DNA of 64,000 nucleotides from Malachius bipustulatus (lineage: Eukaryota; Arthropoda; Insecta; Coleoptera; Melyridae), in the NCBI GenBank assembly GCA_910589415.1, contig OU342630.1, positions 85,680,186-85,744,185 of the forward strand. The letters run 5' to 3'. Numbering within the stretch: the first letter of the stretch is position 1; every line of letters starts with the position of its first letter. Below, in pieces: positions 23,971 to 35,080 of the stretch. Made by a program: the position numbers and the translations under genes. The notes below the pieces were generated by a model that ran no database searches, was not told the DNA's origin, and saw only the letters and a list, made by a program, of their open reading frames with translations.

Positions 23971-24149
23971 CCTACGATAGGTATATGAAATCCTAATAGA
24001 GGTTCAATTTCTTGCCTTTCCATTTTCTTTTGTTTATGTGCTAATTGGCTGCTTGCACCATAATAGGCCTGAGAATTTTTTTATCTGCAGATATTATGAA
24101 TGAATGATTCGGCTGAATTAATCATATCCATAATTATTAATATGCACAT

Positions 24150-24480
24150 TTATACAGTGAAGACGTTTATAGTCCCCCCCCCCCCCAAATTCTGAGCCGA
24201 ATTAGTTAGAACTTCGAGTTCAGATCAGTTCTCTTTTTTGGCCTTCACGAGATAAAACTAAATTCATGTCAAATTTTGATATTTTTTCACGTAAAATGGA
24301 TCTGTCAAATGTAAAAAATGACATATGTTACTCCATGTCAACTTCTGAGACAAGCTTTCAATTTTAATATAAATTTAAAACATGAAATTTACTGAATAGT
24401 TTTTCATTTTGACAGTCTGTTTATCAGCGAGGACGCTATAGTCCCCCCTCCCTTTAAATTCTGAGTCGAATCAGATGGAG
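24150..24480 (+). repeat. Diverged direct repeat with C-tracts
   Basis: Two blocks about 265 bp apart are alike. The first has GACGTTTATAGT, a run of 13 C (24174-24186) and AAATTCTGAGCCGAATTAG. The second has GACGCTATAGT, CCCCCCTCCC and AAATTCTGAGTCGAATCAG (24430-24470). Both are followed by GAGCTTC or AACTTCG. This is either an old tandem duplication or two ends of one element in direct orientation. Non-coding. Confidence 0.5.
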
Positions 24481-24830
24481 CTTCCTTAAAGAAGATTAAT
24501 TCAATCATCCTACTGCTTTTTGACAGAAAATTGAAGTGACTGTCAAAATGTCCAAATAGTGTGCAATGTCAAAATTGACGTTGCAGATGTTACCGTAAAA
24601 TCTGATCATCCTTACTGGCACAGAGACTCTCGAAACTAAAAACAACCTCATTTTTGTGTAGATAATTAAAATATCTTAAAAGTTGGAAGACATTGCAACG
24701 TCATCTTTGACGTTTGACACATCAGTGTGCAGTGTGTTTCGTCAAAAAGGAGAAAAATTATGTTATTTTATTTATCTTTGCTACCAAAGTTCTATCTCTT
24801 TCTGCTCAGAATAAAAGGACTAAATATACA

Positions 24831-25080
24831 GTGTGTCCGAGGTAACAGGTGGTAGGTACATAAGGACCTTAGAAACCGTGAGAGATACGAGGTCGGTTGA
24901 ATGAAAGAAAAGTTACGCAATTTCATGCTTTTTAAGAATCGGAAGCTAAATTTTTGAAAAAATCAGTCATTACTGGAATATCCTGAAAAACAAAAAAAAT
25001 TGAGGTTTCTTATTTTAAAACAGAAAATTTAGCGATACAAAAAATAAAAAAAAAGAATTTCTTAGTTCTAGAGCTTATCA
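24831..25080 (+). mobile_element. Family B repeat, truncated copy
   Basis: Starts TATACAGTGTGTCCGAGG, a variant of the TA-CAGGGTG terminus, then GAGGTCGGTTGAATGAAAGA and a block ending TTTTTAAGAATC, in the same order as the copies at 39458 and 19266. The right half and right terminus are missing. Non-coding. Confidence 0.5.
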
Positions 25081-26544
25081 TAGAGAATCCAGTCTTTTGC
25101 AAAGCATGCAAAACAAGATCCATAGACATAGACGTCGATGTTTCATACTGCAAAGACGTCTACGTCTACTATTTATATCAGGAGTGAGATACAAAAAAAT
25201 GGAAAAGATGAACAAACAGGGCACTCTAAAAGTATACCTAGTTCATAGTTGCGCGTGTCTAGTTCAAATACAGACACAGGAATAGAAGACAATATCTGAG
25301 TGAAGATAATGAGATAATATCGCTTGTCTGCATCGAAAACAGAAACCATAAAAATTGGTACTTGGTAACAACTTGAACATAATAACGTTCAAATATGCAA
25401 TATGAAGCACGCAACGGAACTACTTATACCAGGGAACAAGTATCAAGTATGTCAAGTTAATGTTCAGAACACCTTCTCAAAAAATGACAAGTGGCACTTC
25501 TATGAAGAATTAAGTTTATAACACTAGTCAGACTTCTGCCAATTGAGAATACATTTGCAAAAGATACGGGGGTCTCTGGAGAAGGGCTTTGGTAAAGATT
25601 TTACAGTTAGGAAGACGCGCGAAGCAGCAGCTCGTCTAATTTTTGAGCGCCCAGAACCCACAAAAACTTGCTATGATATACGTATATTTATTCAGTCCTG
25701 GATTACCGGCCTCAGATTAAAACCTGCATATACCTAAAGACTATCCAAACTTGTAAGAGGAACGCAAATGTTTTTAATTAATCATGAAGATAAATGCGAA
25801 ATAATACAATAAGCCTTTATGGGCTTAGTATCAGGGATAATCATAAATTAAATTATTTTACATTCCATCTTATTTATTCTGGTTAATCTATTCTAATTTT
25901 CAATTGAAGACAAAATGTTTTTACCAGATTTAATGACAGGTCAATGGTAACTATACATAAAATCAAATGACCAGTACAATGACTTTAGAAACATCCGTAG
26001 GTGTCCACAAGGCATGACACCCAGATGACTTGTTGTTTCTGTGTTATTCTTCTCTTCGAATAGGTATTGCCGCTATTTTAGAAGTCAACATATTTAATAT
26101 GGTGGCATGTAGGCGAAGCAATTAAGCTAAAAGTACAAGTACACGTGGTGGGCAGACCGATTTATTGTTGTTAAATTAGGCGCATTATTCACGATTGTGA
26201 TTTTTAATAAAACTTTGGTGGTATATAATTATTTGAATTGGCATTTTAAGTCACCATCAAGAGACGGTAAAATTATACGTGCAGCATTTATATTATTTAT
26301 ATGGTAGCCGATTGTATAAACCTGCTGAAGTTGAAATTCACACAGATACCTATAATACAGGATGCGAGGCGCGAGAATCTTATGGCATTTTTATATAGAG
26401 AAGTCTAAAAATTTGAATACATGTATGATTTCAATATTGACGAGCTGAACTAATATATTTATAACCCTACACCACTTTCCGTTATACCGGAAGTTGCCAT
26501 AAACTTTCTCATTTTAAATGGGACACCTGTATATTATTACATTT
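25081..26544. other. Non-coding interval, nothing recognised
   Basis: Two frames (25097-25285 and 25543-25737) are basic and short with no motif. The stretch 25090-25160 has a run of CATAGACATAGACGTCG-like words. No RNA gene or clear repeat was found. Confidence 0.45.
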
Positions 26545-26650
26545 TCAGATTACCTGAAAAAATGTAATAAAATTGGTGTTTAAAGTTCAAATTTGTAACG
26601 AGTGACTTATTACAACGAGTTATAAACAAATGAAAATTGCAATTTTACAT
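26545..26650 (+). repeat. Dispersed repeat family E, copy 2
   Basis: Counterpart of 23030-23150; see the shared words listed there. It is preceded at about 26525 by GACACCTGTATATT, which resembles a decayed CACCCTGTA terminus. Confidence 0.42.
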
Positions 26651-26979
26651 TTTCAAAGCAGCTTAGATTGAAAAAGGGCCAAGATATCGGAAACATGCCC
26701 TTATCTTAACTTTTGATGTATTCTATGAAACAGATTTTTTTTTCTCAATTTTTTTTTTGAAAAATCGCTGTTTTTTTATCATTATTTCACCCGCAAAATA
26801 GGATACTACGTGAAAAGCTCCGATTTCCTGTTCGCTGTATAAACTGTCAGAAATGCTGACAGAAATGTTTTGCTATCAAAGTGCAGCTAAAATTATTGCT
26901 CATATATTCCGAACATAGTGTCACGCCATTTTCTACAAAATGTGATTGTTAGCAAGCGGGACTTCCTGTCACCCTGGCT

Positions 26980-27540
26980 TGATAGAAGTAAACGATCCCA
27001 TTGTGGATGTTTCTCAACTTCGACGAGTATCTACGCAACTTCGACGAGTATTTCTATGAGAATCCAAAGAGACCGCGAACAGGAAATGTTTCGACTCGTC
27101 AAACAGCAAGATACTTGGTGTTGCTGAAAGTCATCCTCGGCAGCGCACAAGTATTATAGTCAAAACATGGAAGGAACCATTCATAGTGTCGACCTGCGAC
27201 AAATCTGAGGTTTCAGATTTTCTCGGAGTGTTTCGATCCCAGGTCGTCAACAAGAGTACTGCAGAAGAGAAAAACGACGCCATGGATCATCTTGGCGAGG
27301 TAAATGACACCATGGATCATCTTGGCGAGGTAAATTTGATTCATTAAGCACTTGCTGGAGAAAAGACGAGGCAAACCTGATCCATAACGAGCTTATTGGA
27401 GAACATGAAGCCGTGGATTTATTTTGGCCATAAAGGAGTGGATACATAACGAGCAGCAGTTGCGCTCGTCTTGGATTGAAGCTGTGGATTCATTTTGGCG
27501 ATGAAGAAGTTTTTGCGTAATGAGCAGAACGAACTGTGGC
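26980..27540. repeat. Cluster of short tandem duplications
   Basis: AACTTCGACGAGTAT occurs twice 24 bp apart (27015-27055). CCATGGATCATCTTGGCGAG occurs twice 30 bp apart (about 27281 and 27311). Looser copies of GTGGATTTATTTTGGC and GTGGATTCATTTTGGCG follow at 27413 and 27485, each followed by CATAACGAGCAG-like or GTAATGAGCAG words. The region is less AT-rich than its flanks. Frames crossing it have no domain, so I treat it as a local repeat cluster, possibly an eroded gene. Confidence 0.5.
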
Positions 27541-27758
27541 TGCTCTCGTCTTGATAGATCAGGTATTTAAAGTGACTTAAACATTTGTATTATGAAACCG
27601 GCCCTCTAAGTTTTGAATATTGAATAAGCTCTTCACTTATCCTATAATGTAACGCATTAGCGGCGTTTAAGTCTCTCTACACGTATTTTAACGTCGGAAT
27701 AAAAATTATTTTGTAGAGCAAAAATTGTTAACAACCGTTTTAAAACAACAGAGTGTTT

Positions 27759-28060
27759 AAATTCACGGACCTTCGGTCATGCAGTTACGATTTTTATTTT
27801 TTACGATTGCGATATCATCTTACGGGTATCGTACGTACCTAAAGCGATATATAAGAAAGAGAGGAAAGCAGACTCGCGAGAAGTGGCGAATGGAAGAAAG
27901 TACAGATGACATCAGGTGGCGGATCCATCTAGAACGAGGGACCGTCGAGCTAAAACAAAGGAGACGAGGCACGCGGTAAAGATGGGCGGTCGTGTCGACG
28001 AACGGCGGCAAGCCTCACCTTTATCTTACCTCAATTTCTTATCTTTTATCTTTTTCCTAC
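27759..28060 (+). repeat. LTR-like unit, copy 1
   Basis: The left block AAATTCACGGACC (27759-27771) and right block CTCACC...TTACCTCAATTTCTTATCTTTT (28014-28045) recur in inverted orientation at 34041-34299. Between them lies GC-richer DNA with GATGACATCAGG, matched by GATGACGTCAAG in the other copy. Just after, CAACAACAGTGGAGTCCGCG (28088-28107) could be an LTR end followed by a primer-binding site, but I cannot assign a tRNA. A solo LTR or similar dispersed unit is the best reading. Confidence 0.38.
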
Positions 28061-28774
28061 ATATTTCAAGAAACTAAATTGTTTGAACATATTTATCAAC
28101 AACAGTGGAGTCCGCGACCGAAAGTACCTGAGTGCATATCTTCGTTTCGAGAATTACGTCTCTAACGAGATTTTCGCAAATTAGCGGACATATTACCATT
28201 GTTACGATTTTATATCAACAAACACGAGATTAATCAAAGTGTTTCTGGAAATTAATCAGTTCCGATGTAATTCATCCCCCTGCCGCGAGTAAATAAAGCA
28301 ACGGAAGCCGTGAGACTTTCAATTTCTATGGACTAAAGTAATACAAGTGTTTTTGTGACGTCAGCGCATCACCAGACAACATCATTTATAACTAATACAG
28401 TATTTATTTTTATATCATCGAAGAGAACCGACTAAGTTGCTGTTTTAATCTCCTGCAATCACTTCCCTTTTGGTAAATGGAAAATTTGTGTGCACTCTGC
28501 TACAACTTCACCTGTAAGTTTTCTTTCATTTTTTCATTCTTTCACACCTTTCATTTTTAAACAACCTCTGGGAAAAATGAAGTTTTCATCTGATAAGACA
28601 GTTCGATCATATTAGTACCTAATTAGTTATCTCCAGTTACCTTTTGCAAGTTTCGAATGGTCAAAATAAGACAGTCAATGAGAGTAAAGAATGATCTCAT
28701 GAAACACTGTTTTTGTAAATGATTTGTTCAATTATTTTAGATTTGGATTCTCAAAAAAAAGCCATGTACCGCCA
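28061..28774. other. Interval after the LTR-like unit
   Basis: Mixed composition to about 28400, including GTGACGTCAGCGC near 28356, then AT-rich. No protein family was recognised; if the unit before is an LTR this would be the internal leader. Confidence 0.35.
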
Positions 28775-28885
28775 AGGTGTAGTCGACTTTCCCTTTACCT
28801 TTTTCCTTTTCTAATGAAGTAGGGAGAGAGTGTCACTTGAAGTAGAAATCTGGCACATAACTTTGATCTCTCTATTTTTTATACA
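28775..28885 (+). repeat. Dispersed repeat family F, copy 1
   Basis: Carries GACTTTCCCTTTACC, TTTTCCTTTTCTAATGAAGT, GGGAGAGAG, ATCTGGCACATAACTT and GATCTCTCTATTT. The same words occur in order on the opposite strand at 33215-33310. The pair is therefore inverted, about 4.4 kb apart. It is either two independent insertions or the two ends of one larger element. Confidence 0.5.
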
Positions 28886-29621
28886 TTTTTATACATTTTG
28901 ATTTCTTTACATTTTGAGGTGCATGGTGAGAGAAAAATTATCTACCTTTTCAAAATATTACCTCTTTCTCTTGACCTGCCATAAAAGGTCGCGCGGAATT
29001 TTCATAAATTTATTTTTATTCTCTCACGCCACCCCCACAATAATATTGATGTTATTTTATATTTTGTTTATATATATGGCCGTTTTAATTAAGGTCAACA
29101 GTCAATATCAATGGAATGGAACTTGTAAATCTAATCAATATATTCCATCCAGTAGTTTACCTATAGACTCTCTGATTAAAAGTTAGTCATCGATCTAACA
29201 AAAAAAAATAGAAACTGCCAGTAATGTTTGTCACGATTTATCCAAAGACTTCATCAAAATTAACGCGAGTGACAAATGGGTTATACATTTTAAACGTCTA
29301 ACAAGTTTAGAGAAGAAAAACGACTTTGTTTGATATTAAAATTTATACATTGCGATGTCATTTATTATGTCCAGCTTCTAGAACCATGTTCTGATCTCAT
29401 CTTAATAAATATAGTGATTGAAATAAATCACACATGCCAGCGGATTGCAAATGAGAAGGTAATTTTAAATTCATGATGGAAATGTGTGTGTCAAACAGTA
29501 GTAGCAAATTGATTTATTTTTCAAATTATAAACAAATCTGCATATCGAATGCTTAGTTTTCCTGGTTTATTTCTTTCTGAAAATTATTACTAAAAACATT
29601 AATTCTAACCAGACGTGGGAA
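28886..29621. other. AT-rich interval, nothing recognised
   Basis: A hydrophobic 90-codon frame at 28914-29186 is AT-driven and lacks a domain. No other feature was seen. Confidence 0.45.
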
Positions 29622-30199
29622 AAATAAAAAACCTTCTTGCGCATCAAACGCAGAAACAGTGTATTTTTATGCGATTCAACTATGAAAATTTTTGCCGCCT
29701 TTTAAATTGGATTTTTGAATTTGTCAATAGTCAGGTCGAATTTGTGTAGTGGTTTACTGTGAAAATTTCATTTCATTTCGTTTGAAAGCGTGCCATAAAA
29801 TAGATTTTTACATAATAAACCAAAAAAAAATTGGCAAAATTTAACAATTTCGTCTCTTGTCCTATATACCCGCCACTGACTAACTTTAAAAAGTTACAGG
29901 CGAGTTCTGAAAACCGAACATTTGAAATTTTAGAGAAATAAACATCATGTAAAAAAATTCGAATAACTCCGCCATTTCTCTTATTTGCTTCTTTAAATTT
30001 TGGAGAGTTACAAGCTATTAGTATAGTTGTCTACTCCGAAAATTTCAGGTAAATTCCCTCAAAAATGTGCTCATAATCAATTAAAGAAATTTAGCCATTT
30101 TTACCATTTCACCCACGCCACTAGCTTACTAATGAAAATAATAAAAATTTTATTGCATTAATTCAAATTTCAAATCATTTTAATCCAACCTTGTTAATA

Positions 30200-30407
30200 C
30201 AGGTTTGTAGGAGTTTTTATTTTCTGCAATTGGGGTTGGCAGGAGCAGTCATATCTGCATGGGTGGTCCTGCCCGAGCCGAGCGCGATGAAAACGGTGCG
30301 CTGGTCTGGTGCTGGTGCTGGTTTTAAATCAAGCATTCCCGGGTCTGAATATTACATTCAATCGTTAAGTTATTAAACAAGCCTTTAATTGTCATCCTCA
30401 TTATTTT
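30200..30407. other. Unrelated GC-richer insertion inside the family C array
   Basis: The array unit reads ATCCAACCTTGTTAAT up to 30199 and resumes with TGTGAAAAGTTTTCTTTC near 30410; in the next unit these two points are adjacent. The 200-odd bases between have GCCCGAGCCGAGCGCG and GGTCTGGTGCTGGTGCTGG and are far less AT-rich. A 61-codon frame spans it but has no motif. Likely an inserted short element or processed fragment of unknown origin. Confidence 0.5.
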
Positions 30408-30440
30408 GTTGTGAAAAGTTTTCTTTCTATATTGCTTATA

Positions 30441-30650
30441 CAGGGACTAAAAAATAGCCTTTTTCCCTAAAATTCAAAAAGCCGCCATTTTGAAACGGCC
30501 CGATCGATTTTGCTCAAAAAATGCAATACCAGACCACTACTTGTGGATAATATCTTCCTCCCATAAAAATTTCAGCCTCCTAGATTGAAAACTGCTACCA
30601 GAAAACCGTGCCACAGGACCGGATGTTTCGAAATTTTAAAGGACACCCTG
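30441..30650. mobile_element. CAGGG module in family C unit, 210 bp
   Basis: Begins CAGGGACTAAAAAATAGCC after TA and ends GGACACCCTG before TA. The next array unit has the same module at 31085-31289 (CAGGGGTTCAAATATT to GACACCCTG). Shared inner words are CCGCCATTTTGAAAC, CGATTTTGCTCAA and AATACCAGACCA. It may be a TA-inserted element that became part of the satellite unit. Confidence 0.5.
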
Positions 30651-31084
30651 TAGAAGTAACGCGACTTTTGAAAAAATTTTCAACGAAAATTTAACGTCAT
30701 CCCGAAGTTTCACAAGAGTAAAAAATTTCTTCCACTAATCTTGAAAGATGAAGCTACACTAGAGCGTTTTTAAAATTTTAGAGAAATTTACATCATGTAA
30801 AATAAATTTAAATATCTCCGCCATTTTTTTTATTTGATCCTTGAAATTTTTGAAGATTAAAGAGTATTAGTATAGTTGTCTACTGTAAAAATTTTAGTTC
30901 AATTCCTTCAAAAATGTGCTCAAAAACTGTTATAGAAATTAAGTCATTTTCACTCTTTTCCTACCCACGCCACTGGCTTAATAATGGAAAAAATTCAAAT
31001 TTTTTTGCATTAACTCAAATTTCAATTAATTTTCTTTCAATCCTGTTAACTTGATGTGAAAGTCTTTTTGCCATCTTGCTCATA

Positions 31085-31289
31085 CAGGGGTTCAAATATT
31101 AGCAAATTTTTCAAAAATTAAAATGACCGCCATTTTGAAACCGCTCGACCGATTTTGCTCAAGTACAATACCAGACCAGTTTTTGTAGATATCTTACTCC
31201 CACAAAAATTTCAGCCCCCTAGATTCAAAACTGCGACCTGAAATGAGATGACAAAAACCGGGTTCATGGAATTTTGAAGGGACACCCTG
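31085..31289. mobile_element. CAGGG module in family C unit, second copy
   Basis: See the copy at 30441. TA flanks at 31083-31084 and 31290-31291. The two copies differ at scattered positions, so the array duplicated long ago. Confidence 0.5.
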
Positions 31290-31431
31290 TAGAAGTGATG
31301 GGACTTTTGGAAAGTTTTTCAACGAAAATCCAACGTCATTCCAAAGCTTTACAAGGACCCAAAATTTCGTTTACTAATCTTGAAAGATAAAGCCACAGGA
31401 GCGTTTTTAAAATCGAAATTTCGCGATTTTG

Positions 31432-31484
31432 GAGAAATATATATATATATAAATATATATATATATAAATATATATATAAATAT

Positions 31485-31516
<32 letters not shown>
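31432..31516. repeat. AT-repeat microsatellite
   Basis: Alternating AT with periodic extra A (ATATATAAATATAT) over about 85 bp. It generates repetitive Ile-Tyr frames on the minus strand that are not genes. Confidence 0.95.
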
Positions 31517-31621
31517 CGTGGGCAGGTGAATTTTGGAAAACCACTTTTTCGTAATCTGGGGGTCATGATCGGTGGACATTTGATGAGTTTGGGTGATTTT
31601 CGAAAAGTGATGTCGTCCTCA

Positions 31622-31684
31622 ATAGTGTATTTTTTTGTTAAAAAATACACTAATATTTTTTTGTTAAAAAATACACTAATACAG
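31622..31684. repeat. Short tandem hairpin repeat
   Basis: TTTTTTGTTAAAAAATACAC occurs twice, the copies about 27 bp apart, separated by TAATA. Each copy has self-complementary arms (GTGTATTTTTT against AAAAAATACAC). Confidence 0.8.
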
Positions 31685-32079
31685 GTAATGTATTGCACAT
31701 GACAGTAGTTATTTTGTAACGTGAGGCAGAATCCTGAGGGCTACTTACAATGCATCATCGACGGAATAATAGCGTTCTCTTCTGAAACGAAGGTAATTAT
31801 ATACATACGTAGAAACCCGTACTAATGGGACATCTGAGTATGATTACCTATGTCTATATTTCCCAAAATGAAAATTTCCTGTTGTCAAAACGATCCTATC
31901 CCTTAGGGATATCTTCAAGTTTTATTAAACGATGACATTTGGAATTCCTGTAGAAATTATGGAGACATTTAAATTACCTTAAAAAGTTTCCGAAAGTCAC
32001 TTGGTGTTGTAGAGAGTGTTCTTCCAAAGTTCGAAAAACTCGAAAAAAAATTAAACCATTGAATTTAAAAACAAATATA

Positions 32080-32440
32080 TTTTTTGTGCCGCTGTATTTG
32101 TAAAATTAAAAAAAAACTTTTCAATCAAATTAACAGAATAAGAAGAACCTATCCCAAACTATGAACAGCGGCGTCCAGTAGAAAATAGATCAAAGTTGCT
32201 ATTTTAACTTCTCTATATCCATTTAAGTGCACCTTCTCAAAGCAATTAAACTAAAATTTTCACAGCAGACAACTAAACTAATATAATATGACCATGAAAA
32301 ATTTTAGAAAAAACAACTCGTGAAAATATATTATTTTTATGCGATCGATGCGCAAAAAGGCTTTTATTGACGCAAACGTTTTAGGTATCATGATGGCATC
32401 CTCTGATTTACTGTGAAAAAGAATGCTCTTTTACCCTATT
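32080..32440 (-). repeat. Family C unit, inverted partial copy
   Basis: Reads as the complement of the family C unit: AATTTTCACAGCAGACAACT (complement of AGTTGTCTACTGTAAAAATT-type words), AGTGCACCTTCTC, CAGCGGCGTCCAGTAG and GATGCGCAAAAAGGC. Non-coding. Confidence 0.45.
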
Positions 32441-33214
32441 TTTAACAATAAGGTCTTCATATCTTTGTTTTTTGATTTTATGATTATTGCGAAAATTAAT
32501 GCAGCTGTGCAAGGCCAGAGTTGAGACGGTACTGCACAAGCAGAATTATCAAAAGATCTCCTAGCAAACAAGTGTCATAAGTTCTTACTTCGCATAAAAT
32601 GCTTTAACGAATACCAACATGAAAGCAAAATCAGATCCATATAAAGACAAGAGATCTTTCTGCTCTGCTTTGATTGTGTAGAGGCGGCTTTTGCTCCAGT
32701 AAAAAGTTAATAACAGTCATAAAGAAGAGAATGCCTCTAGATAAGTGAAGTAGATATGGAGGGAATGTGGGTATGTAACAAGGCATGTCAAGAACACGAA
32801 AAGGCCGGTTTTTTAAACGCATACCTAATCCTCGTGCCTGAAATTTCAAGTTGACGTAAGAGATCAGAATAATAATAACAGGTACGTTTATCATTAACTT
32901 CTGTCTTAATGAAAATTGGGAAACAGTTTAAGGAACAATTTAATTTCATACTGAATGAAGGGAGTTTCGAGAAAAGTTGGTCAGGAATTATTTCTACTCG
33001 CTAAGAAGTTCGTATTCATAAAATATCGTCATTAGATAAATCAACTATTCTTATTAAAGTTGAAGTCTAAACATTTTCGAATAAAATATGGGGATGAGCA
33101 CGAAAAGCCAAACTTTGTGGGGGGTTGTGTGATAGAAAATATAGACTAGCGGACCCTACTGTGTGGGTCAAGAGAAAAAGGAGATAAATGTAGCAATATA
33201 GGTAATTTTTCTCT
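32441..33214. other. Intergenic interval, nothing recognised
   Basis: An 87-codon minus-strand frame at 32631-32894 has no recognisable domain. No repeats of note. Confidence 0.45.
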
Positions 33215-33310
33215 GACACTGAAATAGAGAGATCAAGTAGTTAGGTGCCAGATTATTCTACGCTAACGTGATCTCTCTCCTCACTTTAAAAGAAAAGGAA
33301 AGGAAAGTTA
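33215..33310 (-). repeat. Dispersed repeat family F, copy 2 (inverted)
   Basis: On the minus strand: AACTTTCCTTTCCTTTTCTT, GGAGAGAGATCACG, ATCTGGCACCTAACTACTTG and GATCTCTCTATTTCAG. This matches 28775-28885 in order. Confidence 0.5.
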
Positions 33311-34040
33311 TGGGATGCCAGTTAACTTTTTATTTTGAATAAATTTTGATTTAGTTTATAATAGCCCAAGATCTAAAGTAATTGGCCAATATCTATGAAT
33401 TAACAAAATTTACCTTAGGCTTTTAGCTTTTATAACTTGTTTCCTTTTCAAACTGTAAAAATTTCAGATGAGAGTTGTCCCTGTCATTTTGAAATAACAA
33501 TTTCTTTATTCACATGAATTTGGACACATGCATGCGCATAATATAAATGAAATATGGTTCTCGTAAGATAATTAATATCTGATAGGTACCTAGGCCTAAA
33601 TAATACTTCAATTAACAGAGATTTTAATGAGCTTTAGTTAGGTCGACCAAACCTTTGCCTACCAGAGTTAATTATTAAAATATTAAAAACACTTAAATTA
33701 ATAAAACATGAATTATGAAAACACTTTTTCACTTTCATTAATTTGTCATCGTTGAGATGACGAGAGGAGGTGATGATTGGAGATAGCCTTGCTGGAACAG
33801 AGTTATGCGAGTCTTTTGAAATTTAAAACGCCACGCAATGTTCGATTCGCTTGGATTTTAGCTTGATGTTGAGAAAAATTCTTTACTGTCCGTGAAAATA
33901 ATCACAATGGCCGAGCAGTTGAATGTAGTCAGTTTGGAACCTAGTTTCTCGAACAAACCTGAACACTCTTTGGTTTCAGACTCAAATTTTGTTAACAAAA
34001 ATTGCTATAAGCTGTTGTGCTTCTTTTTTAAAAAGATACA
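33311..34040. other. AT-rich interval, nothing recognised
   Basis: No coding frame longer than noise and no clear repeat. Confidence 0.5.
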
Positions 34041-34299
34041 GGCACGGGAAAAGATAAAAAGATAGAATTTAGGTAAGGTAAATTTACGGTGAGCTTTCCG
34101 CGTTCTCAGTCACGCGTTCTCTCGGTCTGGCTTCCTTTGCTCTTGCAGATGCTCGTCGTATAGGTCATGCGTCCTTCTCTGAACCAATGAGAAAGCTCCA
34201 TTGTCGCGCCTCTTGACGTCATCCTCTTTGACTTCCACGTAGACGCTTTTCACTTTTCAGGTGATGCTTTCTGGCACGGTCAAAGGGTCCGTGAATTTA
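34041..34299 (-). repeat. LTR-like unit, copy 2 (inverted)
   Basis: On the minus strand it runs from AAATTCACGGACCC to CTCACCGTAAATTTACCTTA and ATTCTATCTTTTTATC, matching the ends of 27759-28060. The interior holds TGACGTCA (a perfect CRE palindrome, near 34213) and an ATTGGTT box (CCAAT on the plus strand near 34182), as promoters of LTRs or genes often do. It is not flanked by a recognisable retroelement body here, so a solo LTR is the best guess. Confidence 0.38.
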
Positions 34300-35080
34300 T
34301 ACGCGATGATTTAAGAAAAAGGCGCTAGGAATTTTAGCGACCTTTTTATGACAATTTTAGTGAAACAGCAATTACATCATGTTATAACTTGTCGGTGTGT
34401 GGCGGTAAAAATATACAAGACTCGAGCCAGAGATCTGAAACGTCAAGGAAAATTTTAAAATCAACCTGCATCTCAGAAACAACAACAAAAAGCTAGAGCT
34501 TTTAGAAATACCTATCTGAATATCTGCATTTTTGTCAAGGAAGCATAGGTACATCCCTTCGATATTTCTGTACGTACTGTACTGAGTACAATGGAACTGG
34601 CTGCAAATATTCAAGTAATTTCTGAGATTTTGGTGATATTAGTTGTTATGAAACGAAAACTACCTTAATGATATAATGTTGTCTACATCTTCCATGGACC
34701 GCACAGCAGTAACGACCTCTGCCCCCTAAGCACCTGTGTGCACAGGTGGCACAGACCCATCCACCTGAGATTTACTCAGATAATTTGTTTTCATATCTTT
34801 TTTCGTATTTTCTTCTTGAATACTGGAACTTGTAACATCGCCATCTCATAAGGAAAATATACGTATATGTCTATGCACCTAATGTATATCTCAAATATTT
34901 AACTTTCTTAACTACAGCCTGCAAGCAGAAATGAGAGATAGCGATAGGAGTGTGTGTACTGTGTACTGTGTGTAATATAATGTAAGTACTTGGTTGATTG
35001 TTTACAAAACTGCGGCAGCTTAAGATAATATTTTAATAAAAATAATTTTGACATAATGATTTGTGAAAATATATTTTGTC
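34300..35080. other. Intergenic interval, nothing recognised
   Basis: Short frames only; a GTGTACTGTGTACTGTGTG run near 34952 is a small simple repeat. Confidence 0.45.

Larger units (their letters stand above)
29622..31430 (+). repeat. Tandem array, family C, period about 644 bp
   Basis: Successive units share ordered words: ATTTACATCATGTAAAAT or close, CTCCGCCATTT, AGTATTAGTATAGTTGTCTA, AAAAATGTGCTCA, CCCACGCCACT, then a CAGGG module ending GGACACCCTGTAGAAG, then TAACGTCATCC and TAATCTTGAAAGAT. Equivalent points (30441 and 31085) are 644 bp apart. The first unit carries an unrelated insertion at about 30200-30407 and the third is cut off by the AT microsatellite at 31432. Another unit lies at 46699-47505 and an inverted partial one at 32080-32440, so the unit is also dispersed. 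Non-coding. Confidence 0.65.

Noticed and set aside
31336..31698. Minus-strand frames with long Ile-Tyr runs
   Set aside because: They are translations of the AT microsatellite, not a protein.
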